This document shows, piece by piece, positions 16,801 to 24,756 of a DNA stretch of 32,413 bases. The stretch is from contig NZ_LMNL01000011.1 of the NCBI RefSeq assembly GCF_001422985.1, forward strand, positions 1 through 32,413, in the 5' to 3' direction. Each line of letters opens with the position of its first letter. The stretch's first letter is position 1. The notes below the pieces were generated by a model that was given only the letters and a program-made list of their open reading frames with translations, searched no databases and was not told where the DNA came from. This stretch comes from Methylobacterium sp. Leaf117 (GTDB lineage: Bacteria > Pseudomonadota > Alphaproteobacteria > Rhizobiales > Beijerinckiaceae). The translations under genes and the position numbers were made by a program.

Positions 16801-17972
16801 CGATCTACAGCGGCTTCTACATGCGCAAGTGGGCGGTGGCCCTGGCCGCCGAGGTCACGCTGGAGACCCTCTCGTCCCTGTTCGCCACCGTCTACATGCG
16901 GGCCTGGTACCGCCTGATGGGCGCCCGCATGGGGCAGGGGGCCGAGATCTCCACCAATCTCGGCGGGCGCTACGACCTCGCCGATATCGGCGCGCGCAAT
17001 TTCGTCGCCGACGAGGTGGTGTTCGGCGAGGAGGAGATCCGCCGCGGCTGGATGACGATGCACGAGGTTCACACCGGGGCGCGCGTCTTCGTCGGCAACG
17101 ACGCCGTGGTGCCCCCCGGCACGGTCATCCCCGACGACGTCCTCATCGGCATCAAGTCGAAGCCGCCGGCCAACGCCCTGATGAGCCCGGGCGATACCTG
17201 GTTCGGCTCCCCGCCGATCAAGCTGCCCTCCCGGCAGCGGGTCGATCTCGGCTCGAACACCCAGACCTACGAGCCCGGCGTGGGCCCGAAGCTCCGGCGC
17301 GGCATCTTCGAGGCGTTCTCGACCTCGTTCTCGCCGATGCTGTTCATCAGTCTCGCGATCTCGGCGATCGATTTCTACTTCTATCCGGCCATCCTGGCCG
17401 AGAACTGGACCAGCCTCGCGGTCAGCTTCGTCGCCGTCTCCGTCGCCATCGCGTTCATCCAGTCCTTCACCGTCATCGCGGTGAAGTGGCTGCTGATGGG
17501 TGTCTACAAGCCCGGCATGCAGCCGATGTGGTCCTGGTGGGCCATGCGCACCGAGGCCGTCGCGGTGCTGTACTGGGGTTTGGCCGGCAAGGTGCTGCTG
17601 GAGCACCTCGTCGGCACGCCGTTCCTGCCCTGGATGCTGCGGCTGCTCGGCGTGAAGGTGGGCCAGGGCGTGTGCATGCTCACCACCGACATCACAGAGT
17701 TCGACTGCGTCACCATCGGCGACTACGCCACCATCAACCGCACCTCCGCTCTCCAGACGCACCTCTACGAGGACCGCATCATGAAGGTCGGCCGGGTCGT
17801 GGTCGGCCGCGGCGTCTCGGTGGGTGCGTTCTCGACGGTGCTGTACGACACCAAGGTCGGCGACTACGCCCGCCTGCGCCCGCTCACCATCGTGATGAAG
17901 GGCGAGTCGATCCCGGCCCATTCGGAGTGGGAAGGCGCGCCGGCGGTGCCGGTGGTGCACGCGAAGGCGTGA
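13884..17972 (+). CDS. Pls/PosA-type single-module NRPS fused to membrane beta-helix domains
   Basis: A 1362-residue protein. Residues about 40-535 form an adenylation domain (YTSGSTGVPKG at 203-213, NTYGPTE at 335-341, GRIDDQVKIRGFRVELGE, SGKVDRK with Lys532). A thiolation domain follows, GGHSLL, with Ser590 for phosphopantetheine. No condensation or thioesterase domain is seen. Residues about 650-1362 have six hydrophobic helices in three pairs (660-722, 888-964, 1149-1207), each pair followed by a hexapeptide left-handed beta-helix (765-860, 1011-1094, 1251-1354). This is the layout of Streptomyces epsilon-poly-L-lysine synthetase, an inner-membrane enzyme that polymerises one amino acid. 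The pocket reads D249, L250, E253, D292, L312, G314, T336, V344, V345, K532, and the acidic residues suggest a basic amino acid. The start is ATG 13884 with GGAG upstream. Confidence 0.9.
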   Translation: MSSLAETTRPRAETRGPEDEVSSVVSGASAMLRGPARPDLIRDEVLGEIFRESARARGDHPALIDGAQAGVDGTHPVLTYGEVEAQAAAIARGLSHRGIGPGDVVGLWMARGTDLLIAQIGITLSGAAWLPFDAEAPADRVAVCLEDAAAKALLVSPALEAQAPAGTPAVTVAALAAGTPRDATVPDLRTLGLTPDHPAYLIYTSGSTGVPKGIVISHANICHFLRSGNALYGMRADDVVFQGASVAFDLSMEEIWVPYLVGATLFVASPAMMGDVEALPGILARAGVTVLDTVPTLLAMISQDLPTVRLVLLGGEALPEPLVARWATPSRKLFNTYGPTEATVVATAAEMRPGVPVTIGGPIPNYSVYVAGENLELLRPGQQGELLIGGPGVAKGYLKRPELTADKFIANPYDSDGTDPLLYRSGDAVSLDATGNIVFHGRIDDQVKIRGFRVELGEIESRIQVLPGINQAAVVLRQDDGVDRLVAFLVPDRGTTIDKAALRQTLAGQMPPYMVPGHFETVEVLPRLTSGKVDRKTLRIATLTVADTSGEQEPPRNETEAALLAAANRIFGNQAMPFDGDFFADLGGHSLLAARFVGAVREVPALAAITLQDVYGQRTLRAMADTLIARTGGAGTEMAIRDLSFPAPSLKRRFLCGLAQAAALPFVIALATAQWLGIFVTYLLLTGGSLGFFGELAVMLLVYIGINAVTATIAVAAKWLILGRTKPGRYPLWGTYYYRWWLTQRLTPLVHIKWLQGSPAIAFYLRMLGAEIGKDALISDIEVGAPDLLSIGAGASLGGRLVIANAEVVGDALIIGRVAIGADVAIGASCVIGPDTVIGDHAEIGDLTTIPTGTRVGAAEIWDGSPGRKVGEADPSALPAPATASPRRRFAFAALYTFLLAAIPAIGLLPIFPAFYLFDQISDSLGDITDIDYHWYLPLLTWPTAMLMTAGTVLLIAGIRWLVLPRVSSGTYSIYSGFYMRKWAVALAAEVTLETLSSLFATVYMRAWYRLMGARMGQGAEISTNLGGRYDLADIGARNFVADEVVFGEEEIRRGWMTMHEVHTGARVFVGNDAVVPPGTVIPDDVLIGIKSKPPANALMSPGDTWFGSPPIKLPSRQRVDLGSNTQTYEPGVGPKLRRGIFEAFSTSFSPMLFISLAISAIDFYFYPAILAENWTSLAVSFVAVSVAIAFIQSFTVIAVKWLLMGVYKPGMQPMWSWWAMRTEAVAVLYWGLAGKVLLEHLVGTPFLPWMLRLLGVKVGQGVCMLTTDITEFDCVTIGDYATINRTSALQTHLYEDRIMKVGRVVVGRGVSVGAFSTVLYDTKVGDYARLRPLTIVMKGESIPAHSEWEGAPAVPVVHAKA

Positions 17973-18032
17973 GGGTGAGGATCGGGTTCGTTCAGCGCTA
18001 GGCGGTCATGGGAATCACTGTAGGATACCCGC

Positions 18033-18245
18033 ATGAACGACATGGCGCCCGCCTCATTCCCGAACGTCCAGGCCCTCATCGGGACTTGGCGGCGCTTCGG
18101 GCAGGTCGGCCCCGTCTACGAGATCGTCAGCGTGGGTGACGCACTCGCGGGCGGCGATCGAATGATGCGGATTCGCGTGCTGGAGACCTGCGAGGAGGTC
18201 GATTACCGGCTCGCGGACATCCTGGACGATCCCCGGGAGCGCTGA
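18033..18245 (+). CDS. DUF5397-like small protein
   Basis: A 70-residue protein resembling the DUF5397 family, with GTWRRFGQVGPVYEIVSVG and MRIRVLETCEEVDYRLADILDDP. The function is not known. It begins with ATG 18033, with AGGA seven bases before, and its TGA shares a base with the ATG of vapD (TGATG), so the two are coupled. By position it could be the antitoxin or regulatory partner of VapD, as small upstream genes are in vapXD operons, but this is inference. The protein is compact and acidic at its C-terminal end, with no membrane segment. Confidence 0.7.
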   Translation: MNDMAPASFPNVQALIGTWRRFGQVGPVYEIVSVGDALAGGDRMMRIRVLETCEEVDYRLADILDDPRER

Positions 18246-18522
18246 TGTTCGCCATCGCGTTCGACCTCGTGGTCGCGGAGGCGCAAGCCCACATCCCAAG
18301 GGCATATCGAAGGCCTACAGCGACATCCGCACGACGCTCTCGGGCCACGGCTTCGATTGGGTGCAGGGAAGCCCCTACACCAGCAAGGACGAGGATCTGG
18401 CGAGGCTGTTCTCTGCCATCGCGGCCCTGAAGGGGCTCACGTGGTTCTCGCGCTCGGTCCGGGATCTGCGGGCCTTCCGCGTCGAGCAAGGGTCGGATTT
18501 CACCGCCTTCATCAAAGCGTAG
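18245..18522 (+). pseudogene. vapD: vapD, virulence-associated protein D, with a frameshift
   Basis: VapD is a small Cas2-like endoribonuclease toxin. The first 17 codons (MFAIAFDLVVAEAQAHI) are in one frame and the next 74 (from KGISKAYSDIRTTLSGHGF to FTAFIKA) are in the -1 frame, starting at 18298. Together they give a complete family member of about 92 residues, including GFDWVQGS, DEDLARLFSAIAALK and VRDLRAFRVEQ. One base is missing in the CCCAAGGG stretch at 18295-18302. In the original frame translation ends after about 61 codons. It may be a true pseudogene or a sequencing error. The heptamer there is not a standard slippery site. It follows the DUF5397-like gene directly. Confidence 0.85.
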
Positions 18523-18576
18523 GCTCGACCGACATCCTGCACGTCTCGCGTTGGGGGAAGCCGGCCGCCCCCGCAT

Positions 18577-18607
18577 AAAAACCGGCGAAGCCGAGGGCTC
18601 CGCCGGT
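18577..18607 (-). terminator. Rho-independent terminator of the alpha/beta hydrolase gene
   Basis: On the minus strand ACCGGCG pairs with CGCCGGT (18607-18601 with 18587-18581), an inner AGCC/GGCT helix continues after one mismatch, the loop is 3 nt, and a run of five T follows (18581-18577). It lies 35 bp past the hydrolase stop. This is the best terminator in the window. Confidence 0.85.
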
Positions 18608-18642
18608 ATTCGCTTCCCGATCGCCGCGCCTCGGCGTTGGCC

Positions 18643-19299
18643 TTAGGCGGCCTCTGGCTTCGGGCCGAGACGCTTGTCGAGGTAGGTGTCGACGGTCTGG
18701 GTCAGTTCGTCGACCTTGCCGTCGAAGAAGTGGTTGGCGCCCTCGACCATCTGGTGCTCGATGATGACGCCCTTCTGGGTCTTCACCTTCTCGATCACCG
18801 GCATGACCTCGCGGGCCGGGGCGACCCGGTCCTCGGAGCCGTGCACGAACAGGCCCGAGGACGGGCAGGGGGCCAGGAAGGTGAAGTCGTAGCGGTTGGC
18901 CATGGCGGCGATCGAGATGAAACCCTCGATCTCGGGCCGGCGCATCAGCAATTGCATGCCGATCCACGACCCGAACGAGACGCCGGCGATCCAGCAGGCG
19001 CGGGCCTCGGGATTGACCGACTGCACCCAATCGAGGGCGGACGCCGCATCCGAGAGTTCGCCGGTGCCGTGATCGAACGCGCCCTGGCTGCGGCCGACGC
19101 CGCGGAAGTTGAAGCGCAGGGCCGCAAAGCCGCGATTGGCGAAGGTGTAGAACAGATTGTACACGATCTGGTTGTTCATCGTGCCGCCGAACTGGGGGTG
19201 CGGATGCAGCACGATCGCGATCGGCGCGCCCTTCTTCTTGGGCGCCTGATAGCGGCCCTCGAGACGACCGGCGGGACCGGTGAAGATGACTTCGGGCAT
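18643..19299 (-). CDS. Alpha/beta hydrolase (COG2945-like)
   Basis: A 218-residue alpha/beta hydrolase. The motif HPHPQFGGTMNN near residue 35, FNFRGVGRSQG, the nucleophile elbow GVSFGSW (Ser in the middle), and the likely acid and base in HGSEDRVAP and GANHFF are all visible. The family is small, soluble and of unknown substrate. I take ATG 19299 as start (MPEVIFTGPAGRLEGRY); AGGAG lies about eleven bases upstream, which is slightly far. Longer starts are possible. It is divergent from the suf operon and ends in a strong terminator, so it is a single transcription unit. The 333-bp gap to the suf genes holds regulatory sites. Confidence 0.85.
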   Translation of the reverse strand: MPEVIFTGPAGRLEGRYQAPKKKGAPIAIVLHPHPQFGGTMNNQIVYNLFYTFANRGFAALRFNFRGVGRSQGAFDHGTGELSDAASALDWVQSVNPEARACWIAGVSFGSWIGMQLLMRRPEIEGFISIAAMANRYDFTFLAPCPSSGLFVHGSEDRVAPAREVMPVIEKVKTQKGVIIEHQMVEGANHFFDGKVDELTQTVDTYLDKRLGPKPEAA

Positions 19300-19410
19300 G
19301 GCAACCAACACTCCTGGGCGGATACCGCGATCGGGCATCGCGCGGGGGATCGCCGGCTCGACGGGACGACGCGCGGATCCGAACGCCGGGGCAAAGCCGT
19401 GAAGCGTGCC

Positions 19411-19438
19411 TTGACTCGTCCGGCCACGAACCTAAAAG
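19411..19438 (+). promoter_or_regulatory. Candidate suf operon promoter
   Basis: TTGACT (19411-19416) and TAAAAG (19433-19438) are 16 bp apart, so RNA would start near 19445. That start falls within the first of two palindromic boxes, a position fit for repression. The remaining 19478-19631 would be a leader of about 150 bases; I see no riboswitch in it, only a weak 6-bp stem (19482-19487 with 19506-19511). Confidence 0.6.
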
Positions 19439-19443
19439 CGCTC

Positions 19444-19458
19444 TTAGAATAATTCTAG
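19444..19458. promoter_or_regulatory. Irr-box-like operator 1
   Basis: TTAGAA-TAA-TTCTAG is an inverted repeat with a 3-bp centre. It resembles the iron control element bound by Irr in Rhizobiales (TTAGAA-N3-TTCTAA, from memory). It covers the predicted transcription start of the suf operon. Confidence 0.75.
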
Positions 19459-19462
19459 CTGA

Positions 19463-19477
19463 CTAGAATTGTTCTAA
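19463..19477. promoter_or_regulatory. Irr-box-like operator 2
   Basis: CTAGAA-TTG-TTCTAA is a second inverted repeat of the same type, its centre 19 bp from the first. The two boxes and the four bases between them form an almost perfect 34-bp palindrome. Side-by-side binding of two Irr dimers on nearly the same face is possible. Confidence 0.75.
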
Positions 19478-19631
19478 ACAAGCGCCGTTCGAGCCAGCTT
19501 CGGATCGGCGCGTTCCCCGCACGTTGGGCGACCGGAACACGTATCGTGCCCGCGCCTTAGCATGATCGTGGGGGGCAAAAGCAAGGATTTGTCGCGTTCG
19601 CACTTGACGCCACCAGTGGTTTTTCGTCCGC

Positions 19632-20792
19632 ATGACTGCACGCCGCGCCTATCTCGACCACAACGCGACCTCACCGGTTCGACCGGAGGTCGCGGCTGCC
19701 GTGGCGCGGGCGCTTACCCTTCCGGGCAATCCGTCCTCGATCCACGCCGAGGGCCGCGCCGCCCGCGCCGCCCTGGAGGCGGCACGGGCCGCGGTCGCTC
19801 GGCGAATCGGGGCGGCCAGGGGGCGGGTGGTGTTCACCAGCGGCGGGACGGAAGCCGCCAACGCGGTCCTGTCCGGCGCCCTGGCGCGCACCGGCCAGGC
19901 GGCTCCGACGCGCCTACTCGTCGGCGCCACCGAGCACCCCTGCGTCGCGGCCGGGCACCGATTCCCGGCCGACGCGGTCGCGGTGATCCCGGTCGATGCA
20001 TCCGGGGTGATCGACCTCCCGGCCCTGAAGGGTCTGCTCGACCGGCATGCCGAGACCGATCTCCTGATCTCGGTCCATGCCGCCAACAACGAGACCGGCG
20101 TGATTCAGCCGCTCCAGGCGATCGTCGCCCTGGCCCGCGCCCATGGTCGCGCCCTGGTGCATTCGGATGCGGTGCAGGCGGTCGGCAAGATCCCCCTCGA
20201 CATGGGTGCGCTCGGCCTCGACGCCCTGACCCTGTCGGGGCACAAGTTCGGTGGTCCGAAGGGGACCGGTGCCCTGGTGCTCGCCGAGGGCGTGACCCTG
20301 AACGCCGCGTTCCTGCGCGGCGGCGGCCAGGAGGCGCGCCTTCGCGGCGGCACCGAGAACGTTCCGGGCCTCGTCGGGCTCGGCGTGGCGGCCGACCTGG
20401 CCGACCCGGCGCTGTCGGACCGTCTTGGCATCCTGCGCGACGGCATCGCGGACGCTCTGTGCGCGAGCGCGCCCGGGTGCGTCGTGTTCGGCGCCGGTGC
20501 CCCGCGCCTGCCCAACACCCTGTGTTTCGCGGTTCCGGACCTCGACGCCGCGACGGCGCTGATGGCCCTGGATCTCGCCGGCGTGGCCCTCTCGTCGGGC
20601 TCGGCCTGCGCCTCCGGCAAGGTCGCCCGCTCGCCGGTCCTCGCGGCCATGGGCGTCGCCCCTGCGCTGGCCGCAGGGGCGCTGCGCGTGAGCCTCGGGT
20701 GGAACAGCACCGAAAGCGACGCCGCGCAGTGTCGCGCCGCCTGCGAAAGGCTGGTGGCGACCCTATATCGTCGGCAGGGGCGCGCGGCATGA
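19632..20792 (+). CDS. Cysteine desulfurase (IscS/NifS-type), first suf operon gene
   Basis: A 386-residue PLP enzyme of the IscS/NifS class, which takes sulfur from cysteine for cluster assembly. The lysine that holds PLP is Lys205 in [10 protein letters not shown], and the active cysteine is Cys326 in [10 protein letters not shown], within the longer loop of class I enzymes. The N-terminal [14 protein letters not shown] is typical. The start is ATG 19632, with no clear ribosome site. In related bacteria this gene follows iscR, but no such regulator is here; Irr-like boxes lie upstream instead. It is 67 bp before sufB. A second desulfurase, SufS, is in the same operon. Confidence 0.93.
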   Translation: MTARRAYLDHNATSPVRPEVAAAVARALTLPGNPSSIHAEGRAARAALEAARAAVARRIGAARGRVVFTSGGTEAANAVLSGALARTGQAAPTRLLVGATEHPCVAAGHRFPADAVAVIPVDASGVIDLPALKGLLDRHAETDLLISVHAANNETGVIQPLQAIVALARAHGRALVHSDAVQAVGKIPLDMGALGLDALTLSGHKFGGPKGTGALVLAEGVTLNAAFLRGGGQEARLRGGTENVPGLVGLGVAADLADPALSDRLGILRDGIADALCASAPGCVVFGAGAPRLPNTLCFAVPDLDAATALMALDLAGVALSSGSACASGKVARSPVLAAMGVAPALAAGALRVSLGWNSTESDAAQCRAACERLVATLYRRQGRAA

Positions 20793-20859
20793 GCGCCGCT
20801 CTCCCAAGCCATCTCACCAACACCCGGTCCTTGACGCCGGGCATGTCAGGAGACGCCTA

Positions 20860-22329
<1,470 letters not shown>

Positions 22330-22339
22330 GCGTTTCGTC

Positions 22340-22615
22340 GTGACATACGAAAAGAGCATGCTGAGAGCTGCGCATATTCACAGTTCTCAGCATGCCAAAG
22401 AGGTCAGAAGTAGTTCTATATGCGGATGCTTCTTTTGCCTCAGCATATTCCCACCGGCCGAGATCAGGGACTGGCTTCCTCGCGAGGAAACCGCCTTGTG
22501 TCCCCGGTGTAACATCGATGCGGTGATCGGCGATTGTTCGGGCTTTCCGGCCGGGAACGCCGCGTTCCTCGAAGCGATGCACAATGAATGGTTTGAAGGA
22601 CTTAGACTAAAATGA
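22340..22615 (+). CDS. Small CxxC zinc-ribbon protein within the suf operon
   Basis: A protein of up to 91 residues with two cysteine pairs, CGCFFC and CPRC, followed by [13 protein letters not shown] and a C-terminal [10 protein letters not shown]. It resembles a widespread family of small 'cytoplasmic proteins' of unknown role. The two CxxC pairs suggest a zinc ribbon. I list the GTG at 22340; ATG 22358 is an alternative, and it lies inside a strong hairpin. Neither has a good ribosome site. The stop overlaps the sufC start as ATGA, so it is coupled to sufC. Its first 100 bases are poorer in GC than the neighbours. A link to Fe-S assembly is only inferred from position. Confidence 0.75.
   Translation: MTYEKSMLRAAHIHSSQHAKEVRSSSICGCFFCLSIFPPAEIRDWLPREETALCPRCNIDAVIGDCSGFPAGNAAFLEAMHNEWFEGLRLK
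22356..22395 (+). other. 15-bp stem-loop at the start of the zinc-ribbon gene
   Basis: GCATGCTGAGAGCTG (22356-22370) pairs with CAGTTCTCAGCATGC (22381-22395), 14 canonical pairs and one G-U, with a 10-nt loop. It lies 26 bp after the sufB stop and covers the ATG at 22358. No T-run follows, so it is more likely a translation or mRNA stability element than a terminator. Confidence 0.85.
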
Positions 22616-23364
22616 TCGAAATCAAGAACCTGACCGTCGCCATCGAGGACAAGCAGATCCTCAACGGCCTCAACCTCACCGTGAACGACGGCGAGGTTGC
22701 CGCCATCATGGGCCCGAACGGCTCGGGCAAGTCGACCCTGTCCTACGTCATCGCCGGCAAGGAAGATTATGAAGTGCTCGACGGCGAGATCCTGCTCGAC
22801 GGCGAGAACATCCTCGAGATGAGCCCCGACGAGCGCGCCGCCTCGGGCGTGTTCCTGGCCTTCCAGTACCCGCTCGAGATCCCGGGTGTCGGCACCATGA
22901 CCTTCCTCAAGGCCACGCTGAACGCCCAGCGTCGGGCCCGCGGCGAGGGCGAGCTCTCCACCCCCGACTTCATCCGGAAGGTGAACGGGGCGGCCGAGAA
23001 GCTCGAGATCAACAAGGAGATGCTCAAGCGCGCCCTCAACGTCGGGTTCTCCGGCGGCGAGAAGAAGCGCATGGAGATCCTGCAGATGGCGCTCCTGGAG
23101 CCGAAGTTCTGCGTCCTCGACGAGACCGATTCCGGCCTCGATATCGATGCCCTGCGCATCGTCTCCGGCGGGGTGAACGCGCTGCGCGCGCAAGGGCGCT
23201 CGTTCCTCGTCATCACCCACTACCAGCGCCTGCTCGACTACATCGTGCCGGACGTCGTCCACGTGATGTCGCAGGGCCAGATCGTGAAGTCGGGCGACAA
23301 GGACCTCGCCAAGGCCCTCGAAGCCTCCGGCTACGCCGAGTACCGCACGGGCGAGGCCGCCTGA
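22612..23364 (+). CDS. sufC: Fe-S assembly ATPase SufC
   Basis: A 250-residue ABC-type ATPase of the SufBC2D complex, which powers cluster assembly. It has Walker [10 protein letters not shown] at residues 34-42, the signature FSGGEKKR at 146-153, Walker [13 protein letters not shown] near 167-178, and the H-loop in [12 protein letters not shown]. These are typical of SufC rather than of a transporter. The start is ATG 22612, which overlaps the stop of the zinc-ribbon gene; AGGA lies about twelve bases upstream. sufD starts two bases after its stop, so the two are surely co-transcribed. Confidence 0.97.
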   Translation: MIEIKNLTVAIEDKQILNGLNLTVNDGEVAAIMGPNGSGKSTLSYVIAGKEDYEVLDGEILLDGENILEMSPDERAASGVFLAFQYPLEIPGVGTMTFLKATLNAQRRARGEGELSTPDFIRKVNGAAEKLEINKEMLKRALNVGFSGGEKKRMEILQMALLEPKFCVLDETDSGLDIDALRIVSGGVNALRAQGRSFLVITHYQRLLDYIVPDVVHVMSQGQIVKSGDKDLAKALEASGYAEYRTGEAA

Positions 23365-23366
23365 TC

Positions 23367-24689
23367 ATGGCCGACATCACCCCGCTCCGCACCGCGGCCG
23401 AGACCGGGCTGTCCAAGCTCTTCGAAGCCACGAAGATGAAGTACCCCACGGGCGTCTCGATCGCCCGCGAGGAGGCCTTCCGCTACTTTGAGGCGGTCGG
23501 CCTGCCGACCCGCCGCGTCGAGGCCTTCAAGTACACCGACCTGCGCTCGGCGTTTCGCGATGCCGCGCACCCCGCCGACATGCCTTCGGCCGAGGTCGCG
23601 AAGGCGGCCGTGGCCGATGCGAAGGGCTTTGCCGGGATCGAGGCCGTGCGCCTCACCTTCGTCAACGGCCATCTGATCGAAGCGGAATCCGATCTCGGTC
23701 GCATTCCGGCCGGCATCACCGTGACCCCCCTGAGCCGGGCACTCACCGAGGGCCATCCTCACCTCGATCGGTTGACGCCGGTCCGTCAGGCGTCGGAGAA
23801 CCCGATCTATCAGCTCAACACCGCCTTCCTGGCCGATGGCGTGCTGATCGCGGTGGAGGCCGGCGCCAAGGTCGAGACCCCGCTGCACCTGCGCTTCGTC
23901 GGCACCGGGACGGAGGCCTATTCGACCGCCACCCGCGCCCTCGTAGTGCTGGGGGAGGGCGCGGAGGCGCTGGTTCTGGAGAGCCATGAAGGGCCGGACG
24001 GGATCGCCTACCAGCCCAACGACGCCCTCGACGTGACGGTGGCCGACAACGCCACCTTCCGGCACGCGCGCCTGAACGCGGAAGGGCGCGAGGCCGTGGC
24101 CCTGTCGACCCTGTCCGTCAAGCTCGGCGCCGCATCGGCCGTCGAGACCGTCAATGTGGTCGTCGGCGGCGTCCTCTCGCGCCACCAGGTCTACCTGAAC
24201 TTCGCCGGCGCCGACGCCCGCGCGGTGGTGAACGGGGCGGCCATGCTCAACGGGCGGCAGCTCGCCGACACCACCTTCCTGGCCGACCATGCCGCCACCG
24301 GCGGGGTCAGCCGCGAGCTGTTCAAGACCGTGGTGGATGGCGAGGCCACGGGCGTGTTCCAGGGCAAGATCATCGTCCAGCAGGCGGCCCAGCAGACCGA
24401 CGGCAAGATGATGTCGGCCTGTCTCATCCTGTCCGACGAAGGGCAGATGATGAACAAGCCCGAGTTGGAGATCTTCGCCGACGACGTCGCCTGCGGCCAC
24501 GGCGCCACCTGCGGCGCCCTCGACGAGGACCTGCTGTTCTACCTGATGCAGCGCGGATTGCCGAAGGCCGAGGCCGAGAGCCTGCTGGTCCAGGCTTTCC
24601 TCGGGGCTGCCATCGAGTCGGTCAGCCACGACGGCGCCCGCGAAGCGCTGATCGGCACCATTGAGGCGTGGCTGAAAGCGCGGGGCTGA
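23367..24689 (+). CDS. sufD: Fe-S assembly protein SufD
   Basis: A 440-residue SufD, the partner of SufB in the SufBC2D scaffold. The pattern is typical: PTRRVEAFKYTDLRS near the N-terminus, the beta-helix middle, and the C-terminal DDVACGHGATCGALDEDLLFYLMQRGLPKAEAESLLVQAFL. The conserved histidine of SufD is probably the one in CGHGAT. The start is ATG 23367, two bases after sufC. It shares the fold and part of the sequence with SufB but lacks the SufB cysteine-rich middle. A GC-rich hairpin separates it from sufS. Confidence 0.95.
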   Translation: MADITPLRTAAETGLSKLFEATKMKYPTGVSIAREEAFRYFEAVGLPTRRVEAFKYTDLRSAFRDAAHPADMPSAEVAKAAVADAKGFAGIEAVRLTFVNGHLIEAESDLGRIPAGITVTPLSRALTEGHPHLDRLTPVRQASENPIYQLNTAFLADGVLIAVEAGAKVETPLHLRFVGTGTEAYSTATRALVVLGEGAEALVLESHEGPDGIAYQPNDALDVTVADNATFRHARLNAEGREAVALSTLSVKLGAASAVETVNVVVGGVLSRHQVYLNFAGADARAVVNGAAMLNGRQLADTTFLADHAATGGVSRELFKTVVDGEATGVFQGKIIVQQAAQQTDGKMMSACLILSDEGQMMNKPELEIFADDVACGHGATCGALDEDLLFYLMQRGLPKAEAESLLVQAFLGAAIESVSHDGAREALIGTIEAWLKARG

Positions 24690-24702
24690 TCGCACCCCGC
24701 AA

Positions 24703-24729
24703 CGCCCCTCTCCCGCAGGGAGAGGGGCG
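24703..24729. repeat. 12-bp stem-loop between sufD and sufS
   Basis: CGCCCCTCTCCC (24703-24714) and GGGAGAGGGGCG (24718-24729) form a perfect 12-bp stem with the loop GCA. The CCCTCTCCC/GGGAGAGGG form is that of dispersed palindromic elements found between genes in many high-GC proteobacteria. It may protect the upstream message or lower expression of the downstream genes. Confidence 0.85.
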
Positions 24730-24756
24730 CGCGTCCGACACCACACAGGTCCCCGC

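Noticed and set aside
13545..17960. A 1471-codon open frame antisense to the synthetase gene
   Set aside because: Such frames are common in high-GC DNA. Its protein is rich in Arg, His, Gly and Asp with no family motif, while the plus frame has complete NRPS and membrane domains.
15905..18001. A 698-codon plus-strand frame inside the synthetase gene
   Set aside because: It is a frame-shifted shadow, with an Arg/Gly/His-rich product and no motifs.
18577..18607. Considered as a terminator for the plus-strand DUF5397-vapD pair
   Set aside because: The T-run is on the minus strand after the hairpin, so it fits the opposing hydrolase gene; on the plus strand the A-run comes before the stem. It could still act weakly in both directions.
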